Assembly (NCBI GenBank): GCA_035771175.1
Contig: CM069602.1
Location: 12,609,116 to 12,673,115 of the forward strand
From: Paratinospora sagittata
Lineage: Eukaryota; Streptophyta; Magnoliopsida; Ranunculales; Menispermaceae
Direction: 5' to 3'
DNA: 64,000 bases
A program made the translations under genes and the position numbers. The notes under the pieces were generated by a model. It was not told the origin of the DNA. It ran no database searches and saw nothing but the letters and a program-made list of their open reading frames with translations. Below, piece after piece: positions 10,635 through 20,639 of the stretch. Every line of letters begins with the position of its first letter. Position 1 is the first letter of the stretch.

Positions 10635-13600
10635 TCAAACAAAATGGCAGTCAGCTTTTATATGATTTGTTCTTTCGTGAAAAAACGGATTTTGAGCAAT
10701 GTAGAAGGCCGACTGACTATCACAAAACAACTTCATACCCTTCGGATGTCGCACACCCAAGTCGCTTAAAAGTTGGTTAAGCCACTTTAACTCATACACT
10801 GTTGCTGCCATTGATCTATACTCAGCCTCTGCAGACGATCTAGACACTGTTTGTTGCTTCTTGGTCTTCCACGACACAGGAGAACAACCAAGTAACACGA
10901 ACCAACCTGTTAAGGAACGTCGCGTAAGTGGACAACTAGCCCAATCCGAATCACACCACCCTTCTAGACGTAGGTCACTATCAGCACAAAATCCCTTGCC
11001 CCAGACTCTTCTTCAAATATCTCACGACCCTGAGAGCTGCCTCCCAATGATCCTCACGAGGTTGTTGCATAAATTGGGACAAAATATGAACCGAATATGC
11101 AAGATCAGGTCTCATCACAGACAAGTAAATCAATCTCCCTACAAGTCGCCTATACGGCGCCGGATTCGCAAGGAATTCACCCTTAGCAAGGGCCAAATTG
11201 TGATTTTGTTCCATAGGAAATGCCGCAGGCTTTGCTCCCAATAAACCCGTTTCAGAAATTATCTCGAGTGTGTATTTTCTTTGACAAAGAAAAATTCCTT
11301 CTAGATTACGGGCTACCTCTAGCCCTAAGAAATATTTCAAAACTCTCAAATCCTTCATATGAAAGCACCTGCCAAGGTAATCTTTAAAAGTTGTCAATGG
11401 AACCTTATCATTCCCTGCAATAATCAAGTCATCAACATAAACTAACACGTTGATCTGAGTTCTTCCCCTGCACAACCCAAATAAGGAATAATTTGAATAG
11501 GATTGCACAAAACCATAATTCTTCAACGTTGCTGACAGTTTTGCAAACCAACATCGGGGAGCTTATTTCAGACCATACAACGACTTTTACAACCTGCAAA
11601 CCATGTTAGGATTTGTATTTTTGAAACCTGGAGGAACCTTCATATAAACCTCCTCACGTAAGTCATCGTGAAGGAAAGCATTATGCACATCCATTTGATG
11701 TACCTCCCAATTTTTAACAGCAGCAATTGCAAGAAAAATACGAACCATCACCATTTTTGCCACAGGAGCAAATGTCTCGTTATAGTCAATTCCTTCCACC
11801 TGATGATTGCCATAGGTCACAAGTCTTGCTTTGAGTCGCTCTATGCTGCCATCAGACTTATACTTAATTTTATATATCCACTGTCTCCCTAGTGCTTTCT
11901 TTTCAGGTGGAAGAGTCTACATTACCCAAGTCTCATTGTCTTCAAGGGATCGTATCTCCTTACCCATCGCATCTCGCCATCCTGAGTCTTTCATCGCTTC
12001 TTTAAAATGCTTTGGCTCATGTCCCGCTGTCACAGCTGCAAGAAAATTCCTATGTCTCACAGAAAAACGTTCACAATTCACAAAATATGTTATAGGATAG
12101 GGCGTACCTAAGGAAGAGGAAGTAGCAGATGAATTCTCAGATGGACTTATTTTTCGTATAGTTTGAGTAACAAAATCACGATACCGTATTGAACGAGTTT
12201 TGGCTCATTTTCCTCGCCCTAGCTCACCGTCAACTTCCACACCTTGCTCCCCCACCGTATTCACCAGCCCCTCATCACGTACATCCTCATGTGTGGGTTG
12301 CTGCTCGGGTTGCACCGCAGCACCAGACCCCCCTCGAGGGTGGACGCTGCTTCCAACCCCCCCTCAACACACGCAACATACTCATCAGCACCCTCATCCT
12401 CACTCCATGCCCCATCCTCATTGTTCGCCAGCATATGAGTCACCACATTCCTTGGTTGGTTTGGCGCAAAAGGAAATTCTTTCTCAAAGAACTTCACATC
12501 CCTCGATACAAAGTACTCATGTGTTTCTAAATCATACAATTTCCAACCTTTCTTCCCAAAAGAATAGCCAACAAAGATACATTTACGACTCCTACTTGCA
12601 AATTTATCACCTTTGTGTCGTTGATTATGAGCATAGCAAAGACAACCAAATACACGAATAGCATCATAAGAAGGCACTTTCCCAAACAATATTTCATATG
12701 GCGATTTAGTCTTAAGTAAAGTAGAGGGTGTCCTATTAATCAAGTGACACGATGCCAACACACATTCACCCCAAAATTTGATTGGTAAGTTCCCTTGAAA
12801 TCTTAGGGCTCTAGCCACATTTAAAATGTGTTGGTGCTTTCTCTCAACTCTCCCATTTTTTTGAGGAGTCCCAACACAAGAAGTCTAAAAAATAATCCCA
12901 TTATTTTGAAAATAATCATGTAAACAATTAAATTCGGTCCCATTGTCACTTCTCACACGTTTTATCACTTGTTCAAATTGACGTTCAACCATAGCAACAA
13001 AATTAAGAAATATAGATTCAACTTCCATTTTATTGCAAAGTAAATAGACCCAAACTCCTCTTGAAAAATCATCTACTATTGTCAAAAAATAGGTAGCCCC
13101 ACACGAAGAACGAGCCTTGTAAGTCCCCCACAAATCCAAATGAACAAGTTCAAAAATCCTACCAGCTTTATTCGTACTAATTGAAAAACTAGATCTAGGT
13201 TGCTTTGCACGCGGACACACATCACAAGCTTTATTATTTGTCCTACAAGAATGACTTACAGCCGGAATCATCTTCAATATTTTTTCCGACGGATGCCCCA
13301 TTCGTTGATGCCATAACTCGAATGACGAATCACCATCCACTGTCAAGACCTTCACTTGAGGAACACCACGGAAAAAATAAAGTCCATTCAATCTTTCACC
13401 CGCTCCAATCACCTTCCTCGTCGGTTGGTCCTGTATAACACAAATATTATTAGTGAATTGTACAACACAATTTGATTCATCGATTAATTGAGTAACAGAA
13501 ATTAAATTGCGTGTCAATTGTGGGACATAAAACACATTGTCAAGCTTCAATCCTCCTGGCAGCACGACACTCCCCTCTTGGTTTGCTTCTGCCGTGTTTC

Positions 13601-14185
13601 CATCCGGCAAACCCACCGGGCAGTATTGCACCTTTCTCACATTCTTCAAAATAGACAAGTCGCACGTCACATGGTTCGACGCTCCTGTATCGATAATCCA
13701 ACTAAAATGATTGTTCTTACCATGTAGTCGATCTTTTGTTTTGTCGAAGTTCAAAAGTGCAAGAAGTTGCTGCAGTTGCGTTGCGGAAACACCTGCAAAA
13801 GCCGCAGCGTCGGTTGCACCCGCCAGCCCCTGCGAGTTCCCTGCGTGCTGCCCATATGAAGTTCCAGCCCCGCCAATTTTATGTGCGTGGACAGGCGGTG
13901 TACCATGCCCTCTGCCACGACCAGAACCTGCACGCCCACCTCCTCTTCCTGTCCGTCCTCCACCACGACCCGGTCCCTTTCCTCCGCAAGGTCGGTCCCC
14001 CCACCATTCGGGGAACTCGTGTAATTGAAAGCAAGAGGATTCGGCGTGGCCTTCTCTATTACAATGATTGCAAAACTTGTCAGTAGTATCCACAAAACGA
14101 GACTTACCACGCGTATCAGGCTGAATTGCGAAGGCCATGATACTATCTCGTCCATCCTTGGATAACTCTTCACCACGCAGTCGTT
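10635..14185 (-). pseudogene. copia-2 gag C-terminus and pol, with point stops
   Basis: Reading downward on the minus strand: zinc knuckle CNHCNREGHAESSC (about 14070), protease IIDTGASNHVT (about 13710), pre-integrase ELWHQRMGHPSEK (about 13310), integrase with FLTIVDDFSRGVW and RSDNGTEF (about 13090-12920), a long integrase C-terminal part with FGCLCYAHNQRHKGDK, reverse transcriptase with [11 protein letters not shown] and VYVDDLII (about 11690 and 11430), and RNase H with SSAEAEYRS and DSQSAFYI (10840-10690). Stops lie at 12885-12887, 11917-11919, 11587-11589, 11564-11566 and 10635-10637, with further breaks near 12260 and 10985. At least four stops replace conserved Gln or Arg codons by a C-to-T change. 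Confidence 0.92.
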
Positions 14186-14186
14186 C

Positions 14187-16299
14187 TGTAACACCCCGTG
14201 CTTTTAATTAACTACATACGTTGAAGTACGCGTATATCGAGATGTAGAATACACGTATAAGTATATTTAAAGCTATGTGTACATTTGTCAAATGAACTTG
14301 ACAATGTCAAAAGTCAGTTTGGAATGTGATTTTAAATAGAAATCGATTTACGACACGTGTATGTCTCATGTGGATTGAGTATATAGAAGAAGAAGATGAG
14401 GAATGAAGTAAGAAAAAAATAAAATAAAAATATATTACTGTTTACTTGCGGGTACTGTTCACCAAACAGTACTGTGAACAGTACTCAGATGGAAAGATAA
14501 AAAAATAAAAAAATAAAAAGTTAAATGAGTTGCTGAATGAAAAAAAAAACAGAGAGAAAATGAACGAAAAGGAAAGAAAGGGCAGAGAGAAGAAGGAGAA
14601 GAAGAAAAAGGGGAAATGCGGGATTCGCGCGAAATTCTGACCTGCGGTAAGTGATTTTCACTCTCTTTCTTCGTGAAATTACTATCTAAGCTAGATGTAA
14701 ACTTTTTAGCGGAGTAATTTTTACTGTGGGAGCCGTTTTACGACGTTTTGACAAATTGGGGTTTTGACCCAATGTGAATGAAAATCCGCTAGAAAGGTAG
14801 AAAAACACTCCTTAGACGGTAGGGACCCCGAATATGTGGTTAGATTCCATTTCATGAGTTTTTGAGACCGTTTGACAATTTAATACAATTTACATGTTTC
14901 GAATGAATAGTGACAAATAGTATTATGAACAGTGATATGAATAGTGAACAATGAAGTGAACAGTGAACAGTGATTTGAAATCATAGAATCGTAGAGAACT
15001 GAATTCCGGACGTTTCGATGCTAAGATTGTAATTTTTGGATATGATTTGATAGTTTTAGTAACTAAGTATATGGTGTCGTGAAAATAGGATTTGGAAATC
15101 TATTTTCATTGTTCTTTCTTGTGGAAATATCTAGATTGACCACAGAAACGATATAGTAGTTTCTTCAACTGCTTATGAGTCCTAAATGGATTTATTATTC
15201 GTGATTTGAAGTGAGTTGAGGAATTAAAGATGTAAATAGATATGAATAAATGAAATTAAATTATGGAGTGATTGTGACAGGTTAAATTAGTTGGATTTAA
15301 CTTGGAGCTGGACTCGAAAGCGACGATGATTGGGTTTAAGTTGAACGTGTTGTACTGTGAGTATAATTTTCTTTATTTGGTTCTTGTATGGCATTGTACG
15401 CATATAAAATGTTTGATTGTATGCATGTGATAGTTATATATAATGCATTGAGTTTTATGGATCATGCAAACTGATTTTAGAAATTGGAGTTTATAATGAT
15501 GTCATTTCGTTAGGAATTAGACCCGGATAAGGTTTTGCAAGTCCTCATTGTCAGTAGGTCTGTCCTAACAAGGGTTGCAATCCTTGAAATGACTGTGAAT
15601 TGGGTAATGAGAGGTTGTGGCTACCTTGTAACAGTCATACAAGGGTTAGACTCGCTCTCTTGCCTTGCGGAGGAGGGAGATTGTGCATTGTGTTATGGAA
15701 AACTCATGAAATTTATGTTGTTGACATGTATAATATATTCGTTGAATGCTGCATGTGTTGAATAAGTGTTTGAATAAGTGTTTGAAATGATTTTAAATGT
15801 CATATTTCTCTAAATGTATATAATTCTCATCTCAAGAACTATATTCACTGAGCTGTTGTTTGCTCACTCCATTTCCTCTAATATTTCAGGTATTGAGTCG
15901 AAGGGAAAAAGAAACTCCGTGAGTGATAATCACGTGAGCCTTCGTCTGGTGTGTGTATGTACGCTTGGAGGAAATAGCTTATATTGTTAGTTTGATATGT
16001 ATACTTATCACACATTATATATATATGTAATATCATCTAGATGGGATGTGTGGGCATAATATAGCTTAATATATTGGATGATGAAATGAAAATGTGATGT
16101 GTGAATGAATGGAATGATTATAGAAATCTATATTGGATTTGATTTGTGGTATATTAGGAAAAAAATTTCTGTAAATGTTGGGAAGGATTGTGAGACTACG
16201 TGAAGGCTGACAGTGTATTATATACTGTATATGGGTATGTACAGTGTATAGTACACTGTGCCGGTCATGACGTCAGCCTACGTCAGGGGCGTCGTGACA
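14187..16299 (+). mobile_element. Solo LTR, 2.1 kb, nested in copia-2
   Basis: Runs from TGTAACACCCCG to GGGGCGTCGTGACA, with a perfect 5-bp target-site duplication CGTTC at 14182-14186 and 16300-16304. It is paralogous along its length to 60212-62305. Shared blocks include GCGGTAAGTGATTTTCACT near 14643, GGGAGCCGTTTTACG, and TATTTCAGGTATTGAGTCG near 15890. No coding domains were seen. It is a solo LTR or LTR-like non-coding element inserted in the gag region of copia-2, so it is younger than copia-2. Confidence 0.9.
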
Positions 16300-16328
16300 C
16301 GTTCCGCTTGAATCACTTGTTGATATGC

Positions 16329-16964
16329 TCAATCAAGCGTCGGCAATGGCTCTTGCACAAGCAGATTTGCTCGAATTGAAGCATATGCTCCATCGAGGCC
16401 GATAAGAAAGTGATGTAGATAGTCCTCTTCTCTCAGTTTTTCTACCTGCGTGACTATGCTACACGCGCAACCTCCACACTTACAAACCGGCACTTTCACA
16501 TATGTGATCAGTTCGTCCCAGATTTTTGACAAACGACCAAAATAAATTGCCACAGTCTCAGCTTTTCCTTGCTTGCACTCTCCCAAGGACGTTTTTAATT
16601 GACATATACGAGTTCTGCTTACCACACAAAATCTGGTTTTGAGATTGTTCCACAGGAGTTGTGCATCATCATATTCTCCAAGTGTCGACCGAACGGACGG
16701 CTCAATGGTATTGATCAGCCATGACACCAACATCCAATGCACAACTATCCAATCCTCAAGTTTCTCCTCTGTTGTTGGCTTCGGAACCTTCCCGTCCACA
16801 AAGCCAAATTTCCACTTTGCCTTAAGCGAGGTTCGAATTGCCCTCGCCCATTCATCGTAGTTCTCACCAAGTAATTGAATCGGGGTAATGATGTTTCCCG
16901 GACCGTCACTCGATCCAAGATGATACGTTATATCCACCCTTTTGTCACCCTCTCCGCCAGCCAT
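16329..16964 (-). CDS. copia-2 gag N-terminal part, interrupted by solo LTR
   Basis: Open frame of 211 codons from ATG at 16964. Contains the copia gag N-terminal pattern ITPIQLLGENYDEWARAI followed by LLWNNLKTRF and LREEDYLHHFLIGLD. The frame would continue into 14185 and below but for the 2.1-kb solo LTR. Upstream, the 5' leader (16965-17751) holds no gene; it includes several CTGTTCACTGTTCAC direct repeats near 17065. Confidence 0.85.
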   Translation of the reverse strand: MAGGEGDKRVDITYHLGSSDGPGNIITPIQLLGENYDEWARAIRTSLKAKWKFGFVDGKVPKPTTEEKLEDWIVVHWMLVSWLINTIEPSVRSTLGEYDDAQLLWNNLKTRFCVVSRTRICQLKTSLGECKQGKAETVAIYFGRLSKIWDELITYVKVPVCKCGGCACSIVTQVEKLREEDYLHHFLIGLDGAYASIRANLLVQEPLPTLD

Positions 16965-17751
16965 GATCTCACGTGAGGTTAAAATACTAATCCAAGTGGC
17001 TCGCGAACCGAACGAAATCGCGACGGTGATGATAAACCGACCGAAATCGCTGAACTCGCTGACTGTTCACTGTTCACTGTTCACCATTGCTGATCAGCCT
17101 CTCGGATCTGAAAATCTCGTCTTCAACAGCTTCAGCGCGGAGTCCACAGATCCACTTCCCTTGATACCTCTCGCGAGTCCGCTCGATGTAAGCTGGAGTG
17201 CACTCCTCTATTAATCCGCAGCAATCGCACTTCGCGAACTCGACTTTGATCTACGCGGCGGAGATCAGAGATCTAGGAAAGAGTCGAGTCTACAGCGAAG
17301 GCGTACGATGCAGCCGCGAGAGATTTTCGCGGATCGAAGGCGAAGCCGGGAAGGGAAGGTTTTTCCCCGGAGCCGGTTGCGATTCCGTCGCCGTTGGATC
17401 TTGATCTGAATAGAGGAGTTGGGATCACCTAGAACAGATTTTCAGATGAGATCACCACCTGACATTTCCAGATCTTTTCGTTTTTCATCAGAAAACTCCA
17501 AATTGTTGTTGATCAGACTGTTAATCTGTTAATCTGAATGTTCTTATTCTCCGTTTCATTTAAGTTGCAGGTTTGATCCTCGATTTTTAGAGCAGATCAA
17601 GAACTGGAAGTGAGAAAGATCGATTTTCTAGGTTAAGAAAACCTTGGTTTTGATTGGACGCAGGTGTACTCGATCTACGGAATGGACGAATGGCAAACCC
17701 TGGTTTTCCTCTTGTTTCACGCTCTTCTTTTCTCTTTCCTCTCTGATACCA

Positions 17752-17866
17752 TGTCAGAATCTCTACGCCTCTTTTTCATCCTTCCTCATTCACAACCATG
17801 AAGTATATATATTACAAAATATCACAACCCTGTATTTTCCTAAAATACCCCAATAATATCATAATA
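17752..17866 (-). repeat. copia-2 5' LTR
   Basis: 115 bp, identical by eye to the 3' LTR. Its minus-strand end (TTCTGACA) is directly followed by the primer-binding site. Confidence 0.9.
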
Positions 17867-18692
17867 AAAAACTCAGTTCTGGCTCTTGACAAGAATCATT
17901 TTTCTCCAAGCAGATGTAGGATCGGGAGAAACAAAAGAAAAAGAAAAAGAAACTGACAATGTAAGTTCAACTTAATTACCTATAAAGAGGAAACATGTTT
18001 TCCATGTACTGACCATAGCCGTTCATTTTCAAGAGTTTTTGGCATTGAATGATCAATATAAGGGTTATGAGGAGAGCAAATGCACAACTAGCAAATAAAC
18101 CGGAAAATATATTGACAAATAGATCCAAGTAGCTTGAATTAAAGCCTTAAAAAGTTTGTTTTGGAAGATTGAAATATGTCTAACTTTTTCCTAGAGCAGC
18201 ATATGAAGTAGTACAACTGGGAATTTTAAAAGAATGCTATTCTCAAGTAGCATTAGTTGATCTTTGTAGTGAAAAAAGGGTGTTTTCTATTAGTTCTTAC
18301 CAAGTGAAAATGTCACTCTCTGCCTTTCTTTCTTTGCTTTTGGTCTCAATATGTTCATTCCTTAACTTCGATTCGAGTTTGAGAAGTGTTTGATAAATGT
18401 ACACTCCACTCTCTCAATGAGCCTAGTTACCTTCACAAACATAAGCAGAGTCAGAAAATAATCACCAAGTTAGCAGTAAGAAGCTAGTTTCCTCAACATA
18501 ATTCAGAATTTCTAGAATTATTTCTTGATTGCATTATAGATTTTGGTACTCCACATTCACATTAGAGCTAATTCAGGGCTTTCTGTCAATGTGGAGTATA
18601 GCATTACAATTTAAAAAATAGCTATAATCAATATTTAACTCACCTCATCGCAATGGCCAATTTCAGCATTGTCAACCATGTTTAAAAAAGAT

Positions 18693-18935
18693 CAGTAGCT
18701 ACTAGGAATGCGAAATCTAACTCCTTAAGGGAGGTCTTGAGTTCGATTCCTAGGGAGGCCCTGCACTATTCATAAATAGTGGCAGACAAATAATCGTTTC
18801 GATGTAGATCAGCTGCGGTTGGGTTGTTACATGGCGATATGACAATATTATGGATCCATAATGGCTAGGCGTTCGCCCCGAGGGGGTGCGCCCACACCTG
18901 GGTAGGGGGCACGTTGTGCAACCCAGGGTGTGACA
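18693..18935 (+). mobile_element. TIR/foldback element with tRNA-like core, in exon 4 of PHO1 copy 1
   Basis: Begins abruptly after the last recognisable exon-4 bases (18692) and ends GTGTGACA at 18935. The left part has a tRNA-like core with TAGCTACTAGG and a B-box-like GAGTTCGATTCC. The right 95 bp equal one arm of the palindrome at 43672-43832. The 5' part of exon 4 and its acceptor are missing on the far side, so insertion came with a deletion, or followed one. No clear target-site duplication remains. Confidence 0.7.
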
Positions 18936-19645
18936 ACTAAATTGCTGAAAAGTTCTTGTTTTAGATACAAAGGGGCATCATATTAAGAGAGGGGTCAATC
19001 ATTTCTTTTCATTCTAATACTTGAAACGAAAATTGTGATGAGAAAAGTTCTAATCAAACAACTTAATAAAAGAGACTTTAGGTAAAAGTGCTGCTTAAAA
19101 GAAGCATTTTGATCTATAGGTGAGGAACAGTCCTTATCATATTTCTTCATTATCTTGGAGAAGGCCAGGAGATTCAGAAAGCTGAAATCATCACGCATAT
19201 TCCAAATATAAGTAACTTAATATAAACAATCCAAATCTAGTAATGCAAAGAAAATGTATATGTAAGCATTGTTTGTTACCTGTAGTTCTTCAAAATTAGT
19301 AGCTTCTGATAGAATTGGACAAAGGCATGCTTCAGCTTTTCTTCTACCTTCTTTAGATTAGTTTTTCTGAAATCTAAATCTAACTCTCCATTCTTACCAA
19401 CCTCGAGGATACCCTTCATGGTTAAACACGATGTATCGGATCTACCATTGATCTTAACATGAATAAGAATTTCCATGGGAGCTGGTTTTAAGGCCTTGAG
19501 GCTTTTTGGCTCATTTGCATGAACACTATTAGGGACCCTTCTGTCCTCTACTGACTCATCTTGATCTCTTACACTGCTTGACCCTGTTTGTTGTCTTACA
19601 TGATCAATAGGCAACAATCTTATAGATTTATAATTCTTATCTGCA

Positions 19646-19867
19646 TATATATATACCTGCATCAGAATTAGCAAGATCATGATGATGATGATGGGTCATA
19701 TATGTTAGAGTAATATTATATATATTTACTTTGGTATGTTGTTATTAGATTAGGGTACTTTAGTAATTATGCCTCTAGGCTATGTAAGTCATTTATCTTC
19801 ATTGTAATTGTTGTTCTTTCTAGCAATTCTAATGAAACCCTAGCACTCAAGCTAGTTTTCCTTTCTT

Positions 19868-19871
<4 letters not shown>
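19646..19871 (+). repeat. Duplicated block: exon-1 end of PHO1 copy 1 plus copia-3 LTR fragment
   Basis: 226 bp that look identical to 20018-20243, offset 372. It holds the last 46 bases of PHO1 copy 1 exon 1 (19657-19702) and the first 169 bases of the 5' LTR of copia-3 (19703-19871). Both ends lie in (TA)n tracts. The two blocks match much better than the element's own two LTRs do, so the duplication is much younger than the insertion. Confidence 0.88.
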
Positions 19872-19912
<41 letters not shown>

Positions 19913-19969
19913 CAACTTAACTAAGTCTTTTCCTAACTATATGGGTTGGCAACATGAAAATGCTTTCTC

Positions 19970-20027
<58 letters not shown>
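19871..20027. repeat. Two long (TA)n tracts flanking a 65-bp intron remnant
   Basis: TA dinucleotide runs at 19871-19908 and 19972-20027 lie within the former intron 1 of PHO1 copy 1. The sequence between them (AACTCAACTTAACTAAGTC onward) is unique in the window. Confidence 0.9.
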
Positions 20028-20030
<3 letters not shown>

Positions 20031-20074
20031 GCATCAGAATTAGCAAGATCATGATGATGATGATGGGTCATATA

Positions 20075-20255
20075 TGTTAGAGTAATATTATATATATTTA
20101 CTTTGGTATGTTGTTATTAGATTAGGGTACTTTAGTAATTATGCCTCTAGGCTATGTAAGTCATTTATCTTCATTGTAATTGTTGTTCTTTCTAGCAATT
20201 CTAATGAAACCCTAGCACTCAAGCTAGTTTTCCTTTCTTCTTTGCATCGTTATCA
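20075..20255 (+). repeat. copia-3 5' LTR
   Basis: 181 bp; its first 169 bases recur at 19703-19871 as part of the duplicated block. Confidence 0.9.
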
Positions 20256-20639
20256 TGGTATCAAAGCAATAATCGACATGGGACCTTTGATTGTTGGTAT
20301 AATAGAGTTGGATGGTTTGTAGATTTTTTTTATTAACGAGTACTGTTTATGGAACTGTTCACGCATTGTTCACGTCACTGTTTATAGGCATTGTTTAGGG
20401 AACTGTTCACAAACTGTTCATCATCACTGTTCATACAAAGAAGAATACCATGTTCGTGCCGGTTTTGGCTTGATTGTAATTGTTTCAGCATCAGATTTTG
20501 CATTATTATCACCATGGGGACGACATGTGGAATGGGTGCATCTTTTGGAGTTAATTGACATTACTTTGGGGTTGATTTTGTACCATTTTGGATGTTAATT
20601 TTGGTGCTTGTTATGTGCATGATCCTCATTCCCAGGAAC

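Larger units (their letters stand above)
10366..17866 (-). mobile_element. Ty1-copia retrotransposon copia-2 in intron 6 of PHO1 copy 1
   Basis: A minus-strand copia element with 115-bp LTRs (10366-10480 and 17752-17866) that look identical base for base. A primer-binding site TGGTATCAGAGAG follows the 5' LTR on the minus strand (17751 downward), and a polypurine tract TTGAGGGGGGG abuts the 3' LTR (10481 upward). The target-site duplication is AAAAA (10361-10365, 17867-17871). The LTR begins TATTATG rather than TG on the coding strand. A 2.1-kb solo LTR (14187-16299) interrupts gag. Without it the element is about 5.4 kb. Identical LTRs suggest a recent insertion, yet the polyprotein has several stops. 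Confidence 0.93.

Noticed and set aside
13711..14086. Proline- and arginine-rich frames on the plus strand
   Set aside because: Antisense shadow of the Gly/Arg-rich linker around the copia-2 zinc knuckle.
19703..19871. An independent solo LTR insertion in intron 1 of PHO1 copy 1
   Set aside because: It lacks the last 12 bp of the LTR and carries the same exon flank as the full element, so it is a duplication.
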